Source of the DNA: Candidatus Kapaibacterium sp.
GTDB lineage: Bacteria; Bacteroidota; Ignavibacteria; Kapaibacteriales; UBA4661
DNA length: 50,272 nt
NCBI GenBank assembly: GCA_004292595.1
Contig: RDXM01000099.1
Span: forward strand, 1-50,272
Direction of reading: 5' to 3'
Of the stretch, positions 8,084 to 16,323 are shown one piece after another; the stretch's first letter is position 1; each line of letters opens with the position of its first letter. The position numbers and the translations under genes are program-made. The notes below the pieces were generated by a model. It did no database searches. It saw only the letters and a list, made by a program, of their open reading frames with translations, and was not told the DNA's origin.

Positions 8084-9007
8084 ATGCAATTTCCACTTCG
8101 CACCATCGACCTTTTTGCTGGAATAGGAGGTATTCGCTTGGGTTTCGAGCATTTTGGCTGTCGCAACGTCTTTACGTCCGAATGGGACGCGGACGCGCAA
8201 GCCACATACCACGCCAACTTTGGCGAAATGCCAGATGGCGACATCACTGCTGTCCAGCCCGAAGATATTCCAGCCCATGATATTTTGCTGGCAGGTTTCC
8301 CGTGTCAGCCGTTCAGCATTATTGGGAACATGGGCGGTTTTGCTGATACGCGCGGAACGCTGTTTTTCAATATCGAAGAGATTTTGCGCGTCAAACAGCC
8401 GTATTCTTTTTTGCTGGAAAATGTGAAACAACTACGCACCCACGACAACGGGCGCACCTTCCGCACGATTTTGGAGCATCTGCACGAGCTTGGCTACACG
8501 ACGCATCATACCGTGCTGAACACGCTGGATTTCGGCTTGCCGCACAAGCGGGAGCGCACCTTCATTGTCGGGTTTCGAGAGAATATCGCCTTTTCTTTTC
8601 CGAAGCCGACAGGAGCGTACAAATCACTCACGGAAATCCTCGAAACAGGGGTAGATACAAAGCTCTATGCGTCGGAGATGATTGTCCAAAAACGCCGCGA
8701 GAAAATTAAACATGAGCCGTTTTTTCCTTCGGTTTGGCATGAAAACAAGGGCGGGAATATCTCCATCTTGCCCTTTTCATGCGCTTTGCGGGCGGGCGGT
8801 TCGTACAATTACTTGCTTGTGAACGGCGAGCGTCGTCCGTCGTCGCGGGAAATGTTGCGTTTGCAAGGTTTTCCTGATTCTTTCAAGATTGTTGTTGGAT
8901 ATAGTGCAATGCGGAAACTTACGGGCAATAGCGTGTCGGTGCCAGTGATTCAGGCGATTGCGGGCGAGATGATGCGAGCGTTGCGGGAACGGCACTTGGG
9001 AGTATAA
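8084..9007 (+). CDS. DNA (cytosine-5-)-methyltransferase, solitary
   Basis: This enzyme transfers a methyl group from S-adenosylmethionine to C5 of cytosine in a specific DNA site. At 307 residues it is compact, near M.HhaI in size. Motif I is DLFAGIGGIRLGFEHFG (about 9-25). Motif IV is GFPCQPFS with catalytic Cys74. Motif VI is ENVKQL, motif VIII is LPHKRERTFIVGF, and the C-terminal motifs are RLQGFPDSFKI and GNSVSVPVIQAIAGEM. All required motifs are present, so it should be active. No restriction endonuclease, Vsr or specificity subunit is adjacent, so it is either an orphan regulatory or protective methylase or the relic of a restriction system. It is bracketed by a family A repeat upstream and a decayed family C repeat downstream, which is consistent with acquisition. 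The target site cannot be read from the sequence. Confidence 0.93.
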   Translation: MQFPLRTIDLFAGIGGIRLGFEHFGCRNVFTSEWDADAQATYHANFGEMPDGDITAVQPEDIPAHDILLAGFPCQPFSIIGNMGGFADTRGTLFFNIEEILRVKQPYSFLLENVKQLRTHDNGRTFRTILEHLHELGYTTHHTVLNTLDFGLPHKRERTFIVGFRENIAFSFPKPTGAYKSLTEILETGVDTKLYASEMIVQKRREKIKHEPFFPSVWHENKGGNISILPFSCALRAGGSYNYLLVNGERRPSSREMLRLQGFPDSFKIVVGYSAMRKLTGNSVSVPVIQAIAGEMMRALRERHLGV

Positions 9008-9116
9008 CAAAATATAAAATTTCAAGAATTTTCCCCACAACGTAGATATGACGGGCTTCGTGATGAGCTTTGGCAATAAACATTTTTGCTACAAAAGGAA
9101 CATCAACCGCCCATTC

Positions 9117-9181
9117 TGAAATCATCTTCATCATGGCAATCATGGAAATCTGCGTTCAAAAAATCATGACATAACCAATTA
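9117..9181. repeat. Decayed family C MITE-like copy (right half)
   Basis: The stretch ATCATCTTCATCATGG, then ATCTGCGTTCAAAAAATCATGAC and an ending ACATAACCAATTA, matches the right arm of the MITE-like element at 47.5 kb with scattered changes (ATCTGCGTCCAAA and ATCATGACCTGACCAGTTA there). No left arm is recognisable, so this is a truncated or decayed copy. It lies just before the aromatic fusion gene. Confidence 0.65.
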
Positions 9182-9232
9182 TTGACAAACAACACCCTTC
9201 TTTTCCTCCATTTTTCAGAGAGAGTTACATTT

Positions 9233-11236
9233 ATGGCTACACATAAAATCGCCATTCAAGGCGTAGCGGGCGCGTTCCACGATATTGCGGCGCGTCGGTA
9301 TTTTGGCACAGGCGGCAACACGGTTGAAATCATTGAATGCGAGACCTTTGCTGACGTGTGCGATGCAGTGATGAAGAACGAAGCCACCGAAGGCATGATG
9401 GCGATTGAAAACACGATTGCTGGCTCAATCCTGCCAAACTACGCGCTCTTGCAGGCGTACAACTTGTCCGTGATTGGCGAAACCTACGTGCGTATTCAGC
9501 ACAATTTGCTTGCCTTGCCAGGGCAGAAAATTCAGGATATCCACACCGTGCAAGCGCACCCGATGGCACTGTTGCAATGCCGCGACTTTTTTCTCATGTA
9601 CCCGCATATTCGCGTCGAAGAGGCGTTTGATACGGCGGGTATTGCGCGGAAAATTCGTCAGGAAAATATCAAAGGCGTGGCTGCGATTGCGGGCTATTTG
9701 GCGGCGGAATTGTATGAATTGGAAACGCTTGCAGAGAGCTTGGAATCGAACAAGCAGAATTTTACGCGCTTTCTGGCTATTTCTCGCGTGGCGAATCATC
9801 TTTCGCGCGAATTTGATAAAACCTCGCTCGGTTTTCGCGTTTCGCACACGTCGGGTTCGCTCTCGGACGCGCTGGCGAATTTCAAACGCAATCGCATCAA
9901 CCTCACCAAAATCCAGTCTATTCCCGTGATTGGCGTTCCCTACGAATACACGATTCACGTGGATATGACATGGGAAGACGTTACCGACTTCGAGCAAGCA
10001 ATCAAGGAATTCCGCCCCGACGCGCTGGAACTGCGTATTTTCGGCATTTACAAAGAAGGCGAGAAAAATATCGACCTCACAACCAAGCACCACATCACGG
10101 TTGGCGAAGATAATGCGGAAGAAGTTGTTGAGGCGAAAAAAGCGGAACCCAAAGTGATGATGGAAAAAGTACAGCCTTGGCACAAGTGGATTCAACCTGC
10201 GCCCACAACCAAGCAAGAATACTTGATGATTGCTGGTCCGTGCAGCGCGGAAACGGAAGAACAAGTGCTGGAAACAGCGCGGCGCATCAAGGCGACGGGC
10301 AAAGCAAGTGTCTATCGTGCGGGCGTGTGGAAGCCGCGCACACGAGCAGGCGGCTTCGAGGGGCATGGAATCAAGGCTCTGCCGTGGTTGCAGCGTGCGA
10401 AGGAAGAAACGGGCTTGCTGATGGGCGTGGAGGTAGCAACGGCGCAGCACGTGGAAGATTGTTTGAAATACGGCATTGATGTACTCTGGGTGGGGGCGCG
10501 GACGACGGGAAATCCTTTCTCGGTGCAGGAAATCGCAGATGCGGTGCGGGGTACAGGCGTTGGAATGATGGTGAAAAATCCGATTAGTCCCGACCTCGAA
10601 CTCTGGATTGGTGCGCTGGAACGCCTCTATTTGGCGGGCATCAGCAATCTTGTGGCGATTCATCGCGGATTCTCGACGGGCGAAAAAACGGCGTATCGCA
10701 ACAGTCCAAATTGGAGCTTGCCGATGCAGTTCCGAAGCCGCTTGCCGCATATTCCGCTTATCAACGACCCAAGCCACATCACGGGCAAACGTGCGCTTCT
10801 TTCGGAAGTGGCGCAAAAAGCACTTGATTTGGGCATGGATGGATTTATTATTGAATCCCACATTGACCCCGATGCCGCATGGACAGACGCTGCGCAGCAA
10901 CTCACGCCCGAAGATTTGCGCGATATGCTGGACAATCTCGTGTGGCAACCCGCACGGCACAATCACGACGACGTGCAAAAACTCGACACGCTCCGTAGCT
11001 CCATAGACCGCTTAGATGCTGAGTTTGTTGATTTGTTGGCAGCACGGATGAATCTTGTGCGTGAAATCGGCGAGTACAAACGCCACAACAACATCGAAAT
11101 CAACCAGCCCGCTCGCTGGCAAGATGTGATGCAAAAACGCCTCGCGCAAGGTGGGAAGCTGAAACTGCCCGATGGTTTTATTCAAGATATTTTCAATCGT
11201 ATTCATACCGAATCGGTGAATACGCAGGCGAAGTAA
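9233..11236 (+). CDS. Trifunctional prephenate dehydratase / DAHP synthase / chorismate mutase fusion
   Basis: The 667-residue protein appears to combine three steps of aromatic amino acid synthesis. Residues 1-190 are a prephenate dehydratase domain (GAFHDIAARRYFG; the catalytic TRF motif at 178-180). Residues about 196-290 form an ACT-like regulatory domain (GSLSDALANFKRNRINLTKI), in which the classic ESRP-type effector motif reads QSIP. Residues about 328-570 are a type I DAHP synthase related to the KDO8P-synthase-like group, with AGPCSAE (334-340), KPRT (367-370) and NDPSHITGKR (511-520). Residues about 582-667 are an AroQ-type chorismate mutase (LRSSIDRLDAEFVDLLAARM). DAHP synthase-mutase fusions and separate PheA are common in Bacteroidota. 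The three-way fusion is less usual. ATG 9233 was chosen because MATHKIAIQG begins the domain. The role is entry to the shikimate pathway and commitment to phenylalanine, presumably with feedback control through ACT. Confidence 0.93.
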   Translation: MATHKIAIQGVAGAFHDIAARRYFGTGGNTVEIIECETFADVCDAVMKNEATEGMMAIENTIAGSILPNYALLQAYNLSVIGETYVRIQHNLLALPGQKIQDIHTVQAHPMALLQCRDFFLMYPHIRVEEAFDTAGIARKIRQENIKGVAAIAGYLAAELYELETLAESLESNKQNFTRFLAISRVANHLSREFDKTSLGFRVSHTSGSLSDALANFKRNRINLTKIQSIPVIGVPYEYTIHVDMTWEDVTDFEQAIKEFRPDALELRIFGIYKEGEKNIDLTTKHHITVGEDNAEEVVEAKKAEPKVMMEKVQPWHKWIQPAPTTKQEYLMIAGPCSAETEEQVLETARRIKATGKASVYRAGVWKPRTRAGGFEGHGIKALPWLQRAKEETGLLMGVEVATAQHVEDCLKYGIDVLWVGARTTGNPFSVQEIADAVRGTGVGMMVKNPISPDLELWIGALERLYLAGISNLVAIHRGFSTGEKTAYRNSPNWSLPMQFRSRLPHIPLINDPSHITGKRALLSEVAQKALDLGMDGFIIESHIDPDAAWTDAAQQLTPEDLRDMLDNLVWQPARHNHDDVQKLDTLRSSIDRLDAEFVDLLAARMNLVREIGEYKRHNNIEINQPARWQDVMQKRLAQGGKLKLPDGFIQDIFNRIHTESVNTQAK

Positions 11237-11253
11237 GGCTTTGCAGGTATTGT

Positions 11254-11286
11254 AGGTGTAGTCCACTTTAGAAGTGGATTACACCT
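11254..11286. repeat. Family B 33-bp hairpin repeat, copy 1
   Basis: The stem AGGTGTAGTCCACTT / AAGTGGATTACACCT has a TAG loop. Relative to the copies at 41189 and 48391, two stem positions differ on both sides so that pairing is kept, and one becomes a G-T wobble. It sits just after the aromatic fusion gene and may act as a terminator or processing hairpin, although no T-run follows. Confidence 0.85.
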
Positions 11287-11329
11287 CACTCACCTGATTC
11301 ACTTCATTTTTCATTTTTTACCATAAGCT

Positions 11330-11758
11330 ATGGAAACCCTCGAAGCCACGCTCGACGCGCTCTACGCAAGCATTTCCTTCGCAAAAGGCACAACGCCGCG
11401 CCTTGATTTGCTGCGTTCTTTATTCCTCCCACAAGGTTTGCTGATTAACAACACCGCGCCTGAAACGCCCGTCGTTATGAGCGTGGAGGACTTTTGCGGT
11501 GTGGTGGATGCGGCATTGGCGAGTGGAAATTTGACCGAATTTCACGAGAAAGAAATTGCCCGCACAATGGAAGTGTTTGGCAATATTGCACACGTTTTTA
11601 GCACCTACGAAGCGAGATTTGATGAGGCTTCCACAGAGCCATTTAGTGTTGGAATTAACACAATTCAATTCATTCGCACAAATGGCGTGTGGCAAGTAAG
11701 CTCTATGGCATGGAACGACCAAACCGCGCAAATGCTCATTCCTCCGCAATATCTGTAA
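11330..11758 (+). CDS. Probable NTF2/SnoaL-like domain protein
   Basis: This is a 142-residue soluble protein. The helical N-terminus (LEATLDALYASISFAKG), the middle SVEDFCGVVDAAL, and the C-terminal beta strands (VFGNIAHVFSTYEARF, GINTIQFIRTNGVWQVSSMAWNDQ) follow the pattern of the NTF2-like fold, in which a cone-shaped pocket binds a small ligand. The W-x-V-x-S-x-x-W-x-D ending is typical. No catalytic residue is evident, and members of this fold range from enzymes to ligand binders, so no reaction is proposed. It follows the aromatic fusion gene after 93 bases and a hairpin. Confidence 0.8.
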   Translation: METLEATLDALYASISFAKGTTPRLDLLRSLFLPQGLLINNTAPETPVVMSVEDFCGVVDAALASGNLTEFHEKEIARTMEVFGNIAHVFSTYEARFDEASTEPFSVGINTIQFIRTNGVWQVSSMAWNDQTAQMLIPPQYL

Positions 11759-11866
11759 AACCTTTCTCCGCCCACACCAAAAAAACTCCTTGCAAAATCC
11801 TCGCTTTGTGCTGAACTTCGCAGGAGAGGTTTTGATGTAGTTTTTTCATTTATTTTCTGTTTTCTT

Positions 11867-13300
11867 ATGAATATTTTTCGTACAACTCTTTGTGCATTCC
11901 TGTTCTGCGTGGCAAGTATTGATGCGGTGTTTGGGCAGGATGTTCCGACGTTGAGTGTTTCTGTTGTGGGTTCAAATGAGCCAAATGGTACTGCGAATGG
12001 TGCGCAGGCGATTCCACCAGCTACCCTTTTGCTTCGTGAGCGTCGGCATACTATGGCAGCAGCAGATAACGGTTTTCAATCCGGCTCTCTTCGGATTACG
12101 CGCTCTACAAGCGGCTCTCGTGCTGCTTTTATGGTTGCGTATTCGTTGGAGTATTTTGTTATCGCAAACACATCGGCGTTGTTTAGTACAAGTCGCTTAT
12201 CTCCTAGGCAAGTTATTATGCGCTTGCCGAATGTTGGCACACAAACACTTCAGCTTCCAGCACCGCCTAATGTTACGCTCGTACCAGTGTTTACACCAGC
12301 TCTACCCACTCCAACCCCTGTTGTAATCAATGGTTTGCAAGGTGATTTATCGCCAATTTTGCGCGCCTCAACAACTACCCAGCTTCCACTCGCCGCCACA
12401 GAGCCCAATGCTTCTGGTACAATCGCATGGGCAAGTGTGGATAATGAGCGTGTAATGACTTTTACTGGTCGTTGGAGCGACCAAGCCTGGCCCCGCAATC
12501 CAGGTGTGCAAGGTCATCGCGTTGCGGTTCTTCGGCTTTTGCCTTCTCCAGCTTCGCCTCCAGCGTATCAAATTGCTCCAAATCAAGATTCGGCATTTGT
12601 TTATCTGCTCGACCCCGCGCTAGCATCGCCAGTAATTATCAATCCATTACCAGACGTTGCAATGCGCCGTCCACAAGCAGGTATGCCTTCCGAGCATTTT
12701 CTTGAGTTAGAGTCTCCTGCTTGGCGTGAAGATGGTATCCCAGGTTTCGTTTTTTACGATGACAATTATGACCCTTTGCGTTATACCATTACCTCATCTG
12801 ACCCCGCAAGCGTCAGTGTGCGTCTTCTGCCGCTCAATCTTGATGGTGGTACGCAAAGTTCCGTACTTGCTCTCAGCGTCACACCACAGGCACAACTAAA
12901 TGCACGAGTTCGGATAAGTATTAGTGCTTCGGATGGCACAAATATTGACCCTGCCATAGCTCGTTTTGCCCGCGATGAATTCATCGTCCACGTCCGCGAT
13001 ATGCTCCCAACAAGCGTCGCTGCCACACAAGCCCAGAACAACGAGATTCCCAGCATTGCCAGCAGCCCAAACCCTGTTACGGACAAATGCACGGTGAGCG
13101 CGATTGTCCCCGATGCGGGATTTTACCGTCTGCGCGTGAGCGATGTGTTGGGTAATCTCGTGTACACGACTTTTGTAGAAGGCAAGCGCGGGCAAGAACA
13201 AGCCCACCAGATAGATATGACGGGCTTTGCGGCAGGCACGTACTTTGTGGAAATCCACAATGGCAAAGCTGCTGGAACGACGAAAATTGTGAAGATGTAA
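11867..13300 (+). CDS. Secreted protein with T9SS type A sorting domain, function unknown
   Basis: This protein has 477 residues. The signal peptide MNIFRTTLCAFLFCVASIDA probably ends near VFGQ. The body is rich in Pro, Ser, Thr and beta-forming residues. Around residues 245-380 it looks like an immunoglobulin- or cadherin-like fold (YTITSSDPASVSVRLLPLNL; ISISASDGTNIDPAIARFA). The last 80 residues form a T9SS type A sorting domain (SSPNPVTDKCTVSAIV, LRVSDVLGNLVYTT, GFAAGTYFVEIHNGKA). It is therefore predicted to be exported through the Sec system and then T9SS, and displayed or released. No enzymatic motif was seen. A terminator follows. Confidence 0.88.
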   Translation: MNIFRTTLCAFLFCVASIDAVFGQDVPTLSVSVVGSNEPNGTANGAQAIPPATLLLRERRHTMAAADNGFQSGSLRITRSTSGSRAAFMVAYSLEYFVIANTSALFSTSRLSPRQVIMRLPNVGTQTLQLPAPPNVTLVPVFTPALPTPTPVVINGLQGDLSPILRASTTTQLPLAATEPNASGTIAWASVDNERVMTFTGRWSDQAWPRNPGVQGHRVAVLRLLPSPASPPAYQIAPNQDSAFVYLLDPALASPVIINPLPDVAMRRPQAGMPSEHFLELESPAWREDGIPGFVFYDDNYDPLRYTITSSDPASVSVRLLPLNLDGGTQSSVLALSVTPQAQLNARVRISISASDGTNIDPAIARFARDEFIVHVRDMLPTSVAATQAQNNEIPSIASSPNPVTDKCTVSAIVPDAGFYRLRVSDVLGNLVYTTFVEGKRGQEQAHQIDMTGFAAGTYFVEIHNGKAAGTTKIVKM

Positions 13301-13322
13301 CAATGCTCTCTAAAATCAATGC

Positions 13323-13355
13323 AAAAGCCCACCAAGCAAGATTTGGCGGGCTTTT
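13323..13355 (+). terminator. Rho-independent terminator
   Basis: The stem AAAAGCCCACCAA / TTTGGCGGGCTTTT (one A-C mismatch) with a short loop is placed directly after the T9SS cargo gene ending at 13300. Confidence 0.75.
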
Positions 13356-13387
13356 GTGCGTTTTGAAATCATTGTACCGCAGAAAAA

Positions 13388-13421
13388 TTTGCGCAGAACT
13401 TTCCCGCAAATTCGTAAATTG
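13388..13421 (+). promoter_or_regulatory. Possible Bacteroidota-type promoter for the glycosyltransferase
   Basis: TTTG at 13388-13391 and TAAATTG at 13415-13421 resemble the -33 TTTG and -7 TAnnTTTG boxes, though the 23-base spacer is long. A very similar pair (AAAATTTGC ... CGTAAATTG) precedes tRNA-His. The suggestion rests on this resemblance only. Confidence 0.3.
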
Positions 13422-13425
13422 AGAC

Positions 13426-13455
13426 CACTTGAACGCAAGACACTTGAACGCAAGC
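13426..13455 (+). repeat. 15-bp direct tandem repeat, two units
   Basis: CACTTGAACGCAAG followed by A or C occurs twice in succession in the leader of the glycosyltransferase gene. Confidence 0.8.
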
Positions 13456-13484
13456 CACGCACCGTTCCATGATTTCCTTCCATA

Positions 13485-14840
13485 ATGTCATCTCATCAGA
13501 CCTTCGCACCATCACTCAATACCTCCAAACGCGAGACACCACGACCCTTGCGCATTGTCCACCTTGCCACGACCGACGTGGGCGGTGGTGCGGCGATTGC
13601 GTCCTATCGCTTGCATCAAGGATTGGTGCGGCTTGGCGTGGATTCCGAGATGATAGTGGCGCAAAAGCTCACCGACGACTCGCGTGTGCACGGTCCGAAA
13701 ACACTCATGGAAAAATTGATGCCGCGTCTGGCGCATCATATTGACCAAATGCCGCGCCGTTTCTTGCAGACAGCCAATCAGTCCTTGCTCTCACCAGCGT
13801 GGATTGGCAGCAATGCCCTGAAACGCGCACGTGCCTTGAAGCCTGACGTTATCAACCTTCACTGGATTTCAAATGGTTTTTTGCGTCCCGAAGCATTGTC
13901 AGCATTTACCACAGCCCAGCAAACACCACTCGTCTGGACGCTGCACGATATGTGGGCATTCTGCGGCGCGGAACACTACACCGAAGGCGATACGCGCTAC
14001 GTAAGCGGCTACACCGCACAAAATCGTCCACAGGGCGAAAGGGGCTTCGACCTCAATCGCTGGGCGTGGAAGCGGAAAATGCGCGTCTTTCCTCGCTTGC
14101 AGCAGTTTCGCGTTGTGAGCGATAGCCGTTGGCTGGGAGAATGCGCTGCGCAAAGCCAGCTTTTCCGTGAACACCGCGTCCTTCCTATCAACTACGGCTT
14201 AGATACCGATATTTTTAAGCCCATTCCGAAAGACGTAGCGCGTCAGATTTTGAATCTTCCCCGCGATAAAAAAATTGTCCTCTTTGGTGCTATCAATGCC
14301 TCTGGCGACAAGCGCAAGGGCATTGACCTCCTCGCAAACGCGCTCCATTCCTACTTTCTGAACACCGAACTGCGTGGAAATCTTGATGTAGAATGCGTCG
14401 TTTTTGGCGCGTCGCAGCCACCGAAAAGTGATGCCATCTCACCGTTAGAGTTTGGCTTTCCCATGCGCTTTTGCGGCTCTCTGACGGACAATATCGCCCT
14501 TGCGGTGCTGTATTCCGCCGCCGATGTGATGATTGTTCCCTCTCGCGAGGAAGCGTTTGGGCAAACGGCTCTGGAAGCCTTGTCGTGCGGTACTCCGGTG
14601 GTTGCCTTTCGTGTTGGCGGCTTGCCCGATATGATTCAGCACCAGCACAACGGCTATCTCGCAGAACCCTTCGACGTTCACGATATGGCGCGGGGCATCC
14701 ACTCTATTCTCAGCAATGATGCGGCTTGGCAAACGCTTTCCCACAATGCCCGCCAAAGCGTACTCGGCGGCTTTACGCTCGAACATCAGGCGCGACGCTA
14801 TCTGGAAGTGTACGAGGAATTGCTGGCTGTGCGTACCTAA
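13485..14840 (+). CDS. Glycosyltransferase family 4 protein
   Basis: This is a 451-residue GT-B fold retaining glycosyltransferase. The N-terminal domain starts RIVHLATTDVGGGAAIASY, the usual glycine-rich acceptor-side loop. The C-terminal nucleotide-sugar domain has KKIVLFGAINASGDKRKGID and the E-x7-E motif EEAFGQTALEAL at about 354-362, then VVAFRVGGLPDMIQ and GYLAEPFD. This type usually builds cell-surface polysaccharides. Donor and acceptor cannot be deduced. No other polysaccharide genes are adjacent. The last codons and stop (ACC TAA) coincide with the left end of a MITE-like repeat, so the C-terminus may have been shaped by that insertion. Confidence 0.92.
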   Translation: MSSHQTFAPSLNTSKRETPRPLRIVHLATTDVGGGAAIASYRLHQGLVRLGVDSEMIVAQKLTDDSRVHGPKTLMEKLMPRLAHHIDQMPRRFLQTANQSLLSPAWIGSNALKRARALKPDVINLHWISNGFLRPEALSAFTTAQQTPLVWTLHDMWAFCGAEHYTEGDTRYVSGYTAQNRPQGERGFDLNRWAWKRKMRVFPRLQQFRVVSDSRWLGECAAQSQLFREHRVLPINYGLDTDIFKPIPKDVARQILNLPRDKKIVLFGAINASGDKRKGIDLLANALHSYFLNTELRGNLDVECVVFGASQPPKSDAISPLEFGFPMRFCGSLTDNIALAVLYSAADVMIVPSREEAFGQTALEALSCGTPVVAFRVGGLPDMIQHQHNGYLAEPFDVHDMARGIHSILSNDAAWQTLSHNARQSVLGGFTLEHQARRYLEVYEELLAVRT

Positions 14841-14989
14841 CCATGCCGAAAGGGACGCAGATGAAGATGATTGGATTGATAAAGATGATAGCACGAAAGT
14901 GCATCCACTCCTGATATTTTCTGCTCTTTCATCATCTTCATCCATTCAATCATCTTCATCTGCGTCCAAAAAAATCTTTGACCAGTTAC
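14833..14989. mobile_element. Family C MITE-like element, copy 1
   Basis: The core is two inverted arms reading GGACGCAGATGAAGATGAT ... ATCATCTTCATCTGCGTCC. The right end is TTTGACCAGTTAC, matching the terminal sequence of the other copies. The left end (GTACCTAACCATGCC) is more diverged. It has no coding capacity. It overlaps the stop codon of the glycosyltransferase and lies just before tgt. No target duplication was found. Confidence 0.75.
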
Positions 14990-15011
14990 AAAAACTAAAA
15001 ACTCCTCAACA

Positions 15012-16160
15012 ATGTTCACGCTCGAAGCCAACGACCCACACTCAAACGCCCGTGCAGGGCGCATTAAAACTGACCACGGCGAGATTTGTACGCCAATTTT
15101 CATGCCCGTCGGGACGCAAGGAACCGTGAAGGCAATCGAGCAACGCGAACTTGTAGAAATGGGTGCGCAAATCATTCTCGGCAACACCTATCACCTGTAT
15201 TTGCGCCCTTCGGAAGAAGTTTTATCGCGCATGGGCGGCTTGCACACATTTATGAATTGGACAAAGCCGATTCTCACCGATAGTGGCGGCTTTCAAGTAT
15301 TTTCGCTGAAGGAATTGATGAAATTGAGCGAGGACGGAGCCGCATTTTCCTCGCATATTGACGGCTCGAAGCACTTTTTTTCGCCCGAGCGCGTGATGGA
15401 CATTCAACGTTGCATCGGCTCGGATATTATGATGCTGCTGGACGAATGCACGTCCTTTCCCGCCACGCACGACGAAGCAAAGCGGTCAATGGAGCGGTCA
15501 ATGCGCTGGGCAAAACGCTGTAAAACGGCGGTGGAAAATAGCGATGCTCGCTACGGAGCGCGTCAATTTGCCTTCGGCATTGGGCAGGGCAGCGTCTTCA
15601 AGGATTTACGCGCCGAGTCCATTGCCGCGCTCACCGATATTGGCTTCGATGGCTATGCTATCGGCGGTTTGGCGGTCGGCGAGCAAGCGGACATCATGTA
15701 CGATATTGTTGAGCATTCTACTGGACTCCTTCCAAAGGCGCAAGCCCGCTATCTCATGGGCGTTGGAACGCCACAGAATATCTTGGAATGTATTGAGCGC
15801 GGCGTGGATATGTTCGATTGTGTGATGCCAACCCGCAACGCCCGCAATGCCCAGCTTTTCACGACCAAAGGGCGCATCAATCTTCGCAATGCAAAACACC
15901 GATTCGATGAAACCCCGATAGATACTGGCTTGGAGAACTATGCGAGCAATAATTTTTCCCGCGCCTATTTGCGGCATTTGTTCATGGCGGATGAGATTTT
16001 GGCTCTCCAACTGGCTTCGCAGCACAATATCGCCTTCTACCTCTGGCTCACTCGCACCGCCCGCGAACATATTTTTGCAGGAACATTCACGACGTGGAAG
16101 CGGGAATTTTTGGCAGAATTTACGGCTGGTGCTGCACAAGAGAAAGCCCTACACGCCTGA
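15012..16160 (+). CDS. tgt: Queuine/preQ1 tRNA-guanine transglycosylase lacking zinc cysteines
   Basis: Tgt exchanges guanine 34 of GUN-anticodon tRNAs (Asp, Asn, His, Tyr) for preQ1 in queuosine synthesis. The protein has 382 residues. The proton-accepting Asp lies in LTDSGGFQVFSL (about 91-102), and the nucleophile Asp in DCVMPTRNARNAQLF (about 272). In the C-terminal zinc site, E. coli has three Cys in an ECDCYTC stretch. Here the aligned segment is GLENYASNNFSRAYLRHL, with all three Cys replaced, although the following His is kept. I recall the same zinc-free form from Bacteroidota, so the enzyme is probably functional. The gene stands alone after a MITE-like element. Other queuosine genes are not in the window. 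Confidence 0.95.
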   Translation: MFTLEANDPHSNARAGRIKTDHGEICTPIFMPVGTQGTVKAIEQRELVEMGAQIILGNTYHLYLRPSEEVLSRMGGLHTFMNWTKPILTDSGGFQVFSLKELMKLSEDGAAFSSHIDGSKHFFSPERVMDIQRCIGSDIMMLLDECTSFPATHDEAKRSMERSMRWAKRCKTAVENSDARYGARQFAFGIGQGSVFKDLRAESIAALTDIGFDGYAIGGLAVGEQADIMYDIVEHSTGLLPKAQARYLMGVGTPQNILECIERGVDMFDCVMPTRNARNAQLFTTKGRINLRNAKHRFDETPIDTGLENYASNNFSRAYLRHLFMADEILALQLASQHNIAFYLWLTRTAREHIFAGTFTTWKREFLAEFTAGAAQEKALHA

Positions 16161-16323
16161 TTATTCCTTGCTTTTCTCTTGTATTTTGTAACTATTTTCC
16201 TTCTCACGTGTTTTTCCTTTCTTTGAAGGCTGGCATATTTTTTGCCGCAAAACATTCCTCGTTCACATCTTCTCTCGCAAATGCAGGGTTGCAGACCCAC
16301 TTATTTTTCACGGAGTTTTTTCT

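Noticed and set aside
9045-9062. Relic of a T9SS domain after the methyltransferase (TAGATATGACGGGCTT also occurs in the 477-residue cargo gene)
   Set aside because: The shared 16-mer is isolated; flanking translation does not continue as a sorting domain, so chance cannot be excluded.
9425-10978. 517-residue open frame on the minus strand
   Set aside because: Antisense to the aromatic fusion gene, whose motifs are unambiguous; composition is Arg/His/Phe-rich as in shadow frames.
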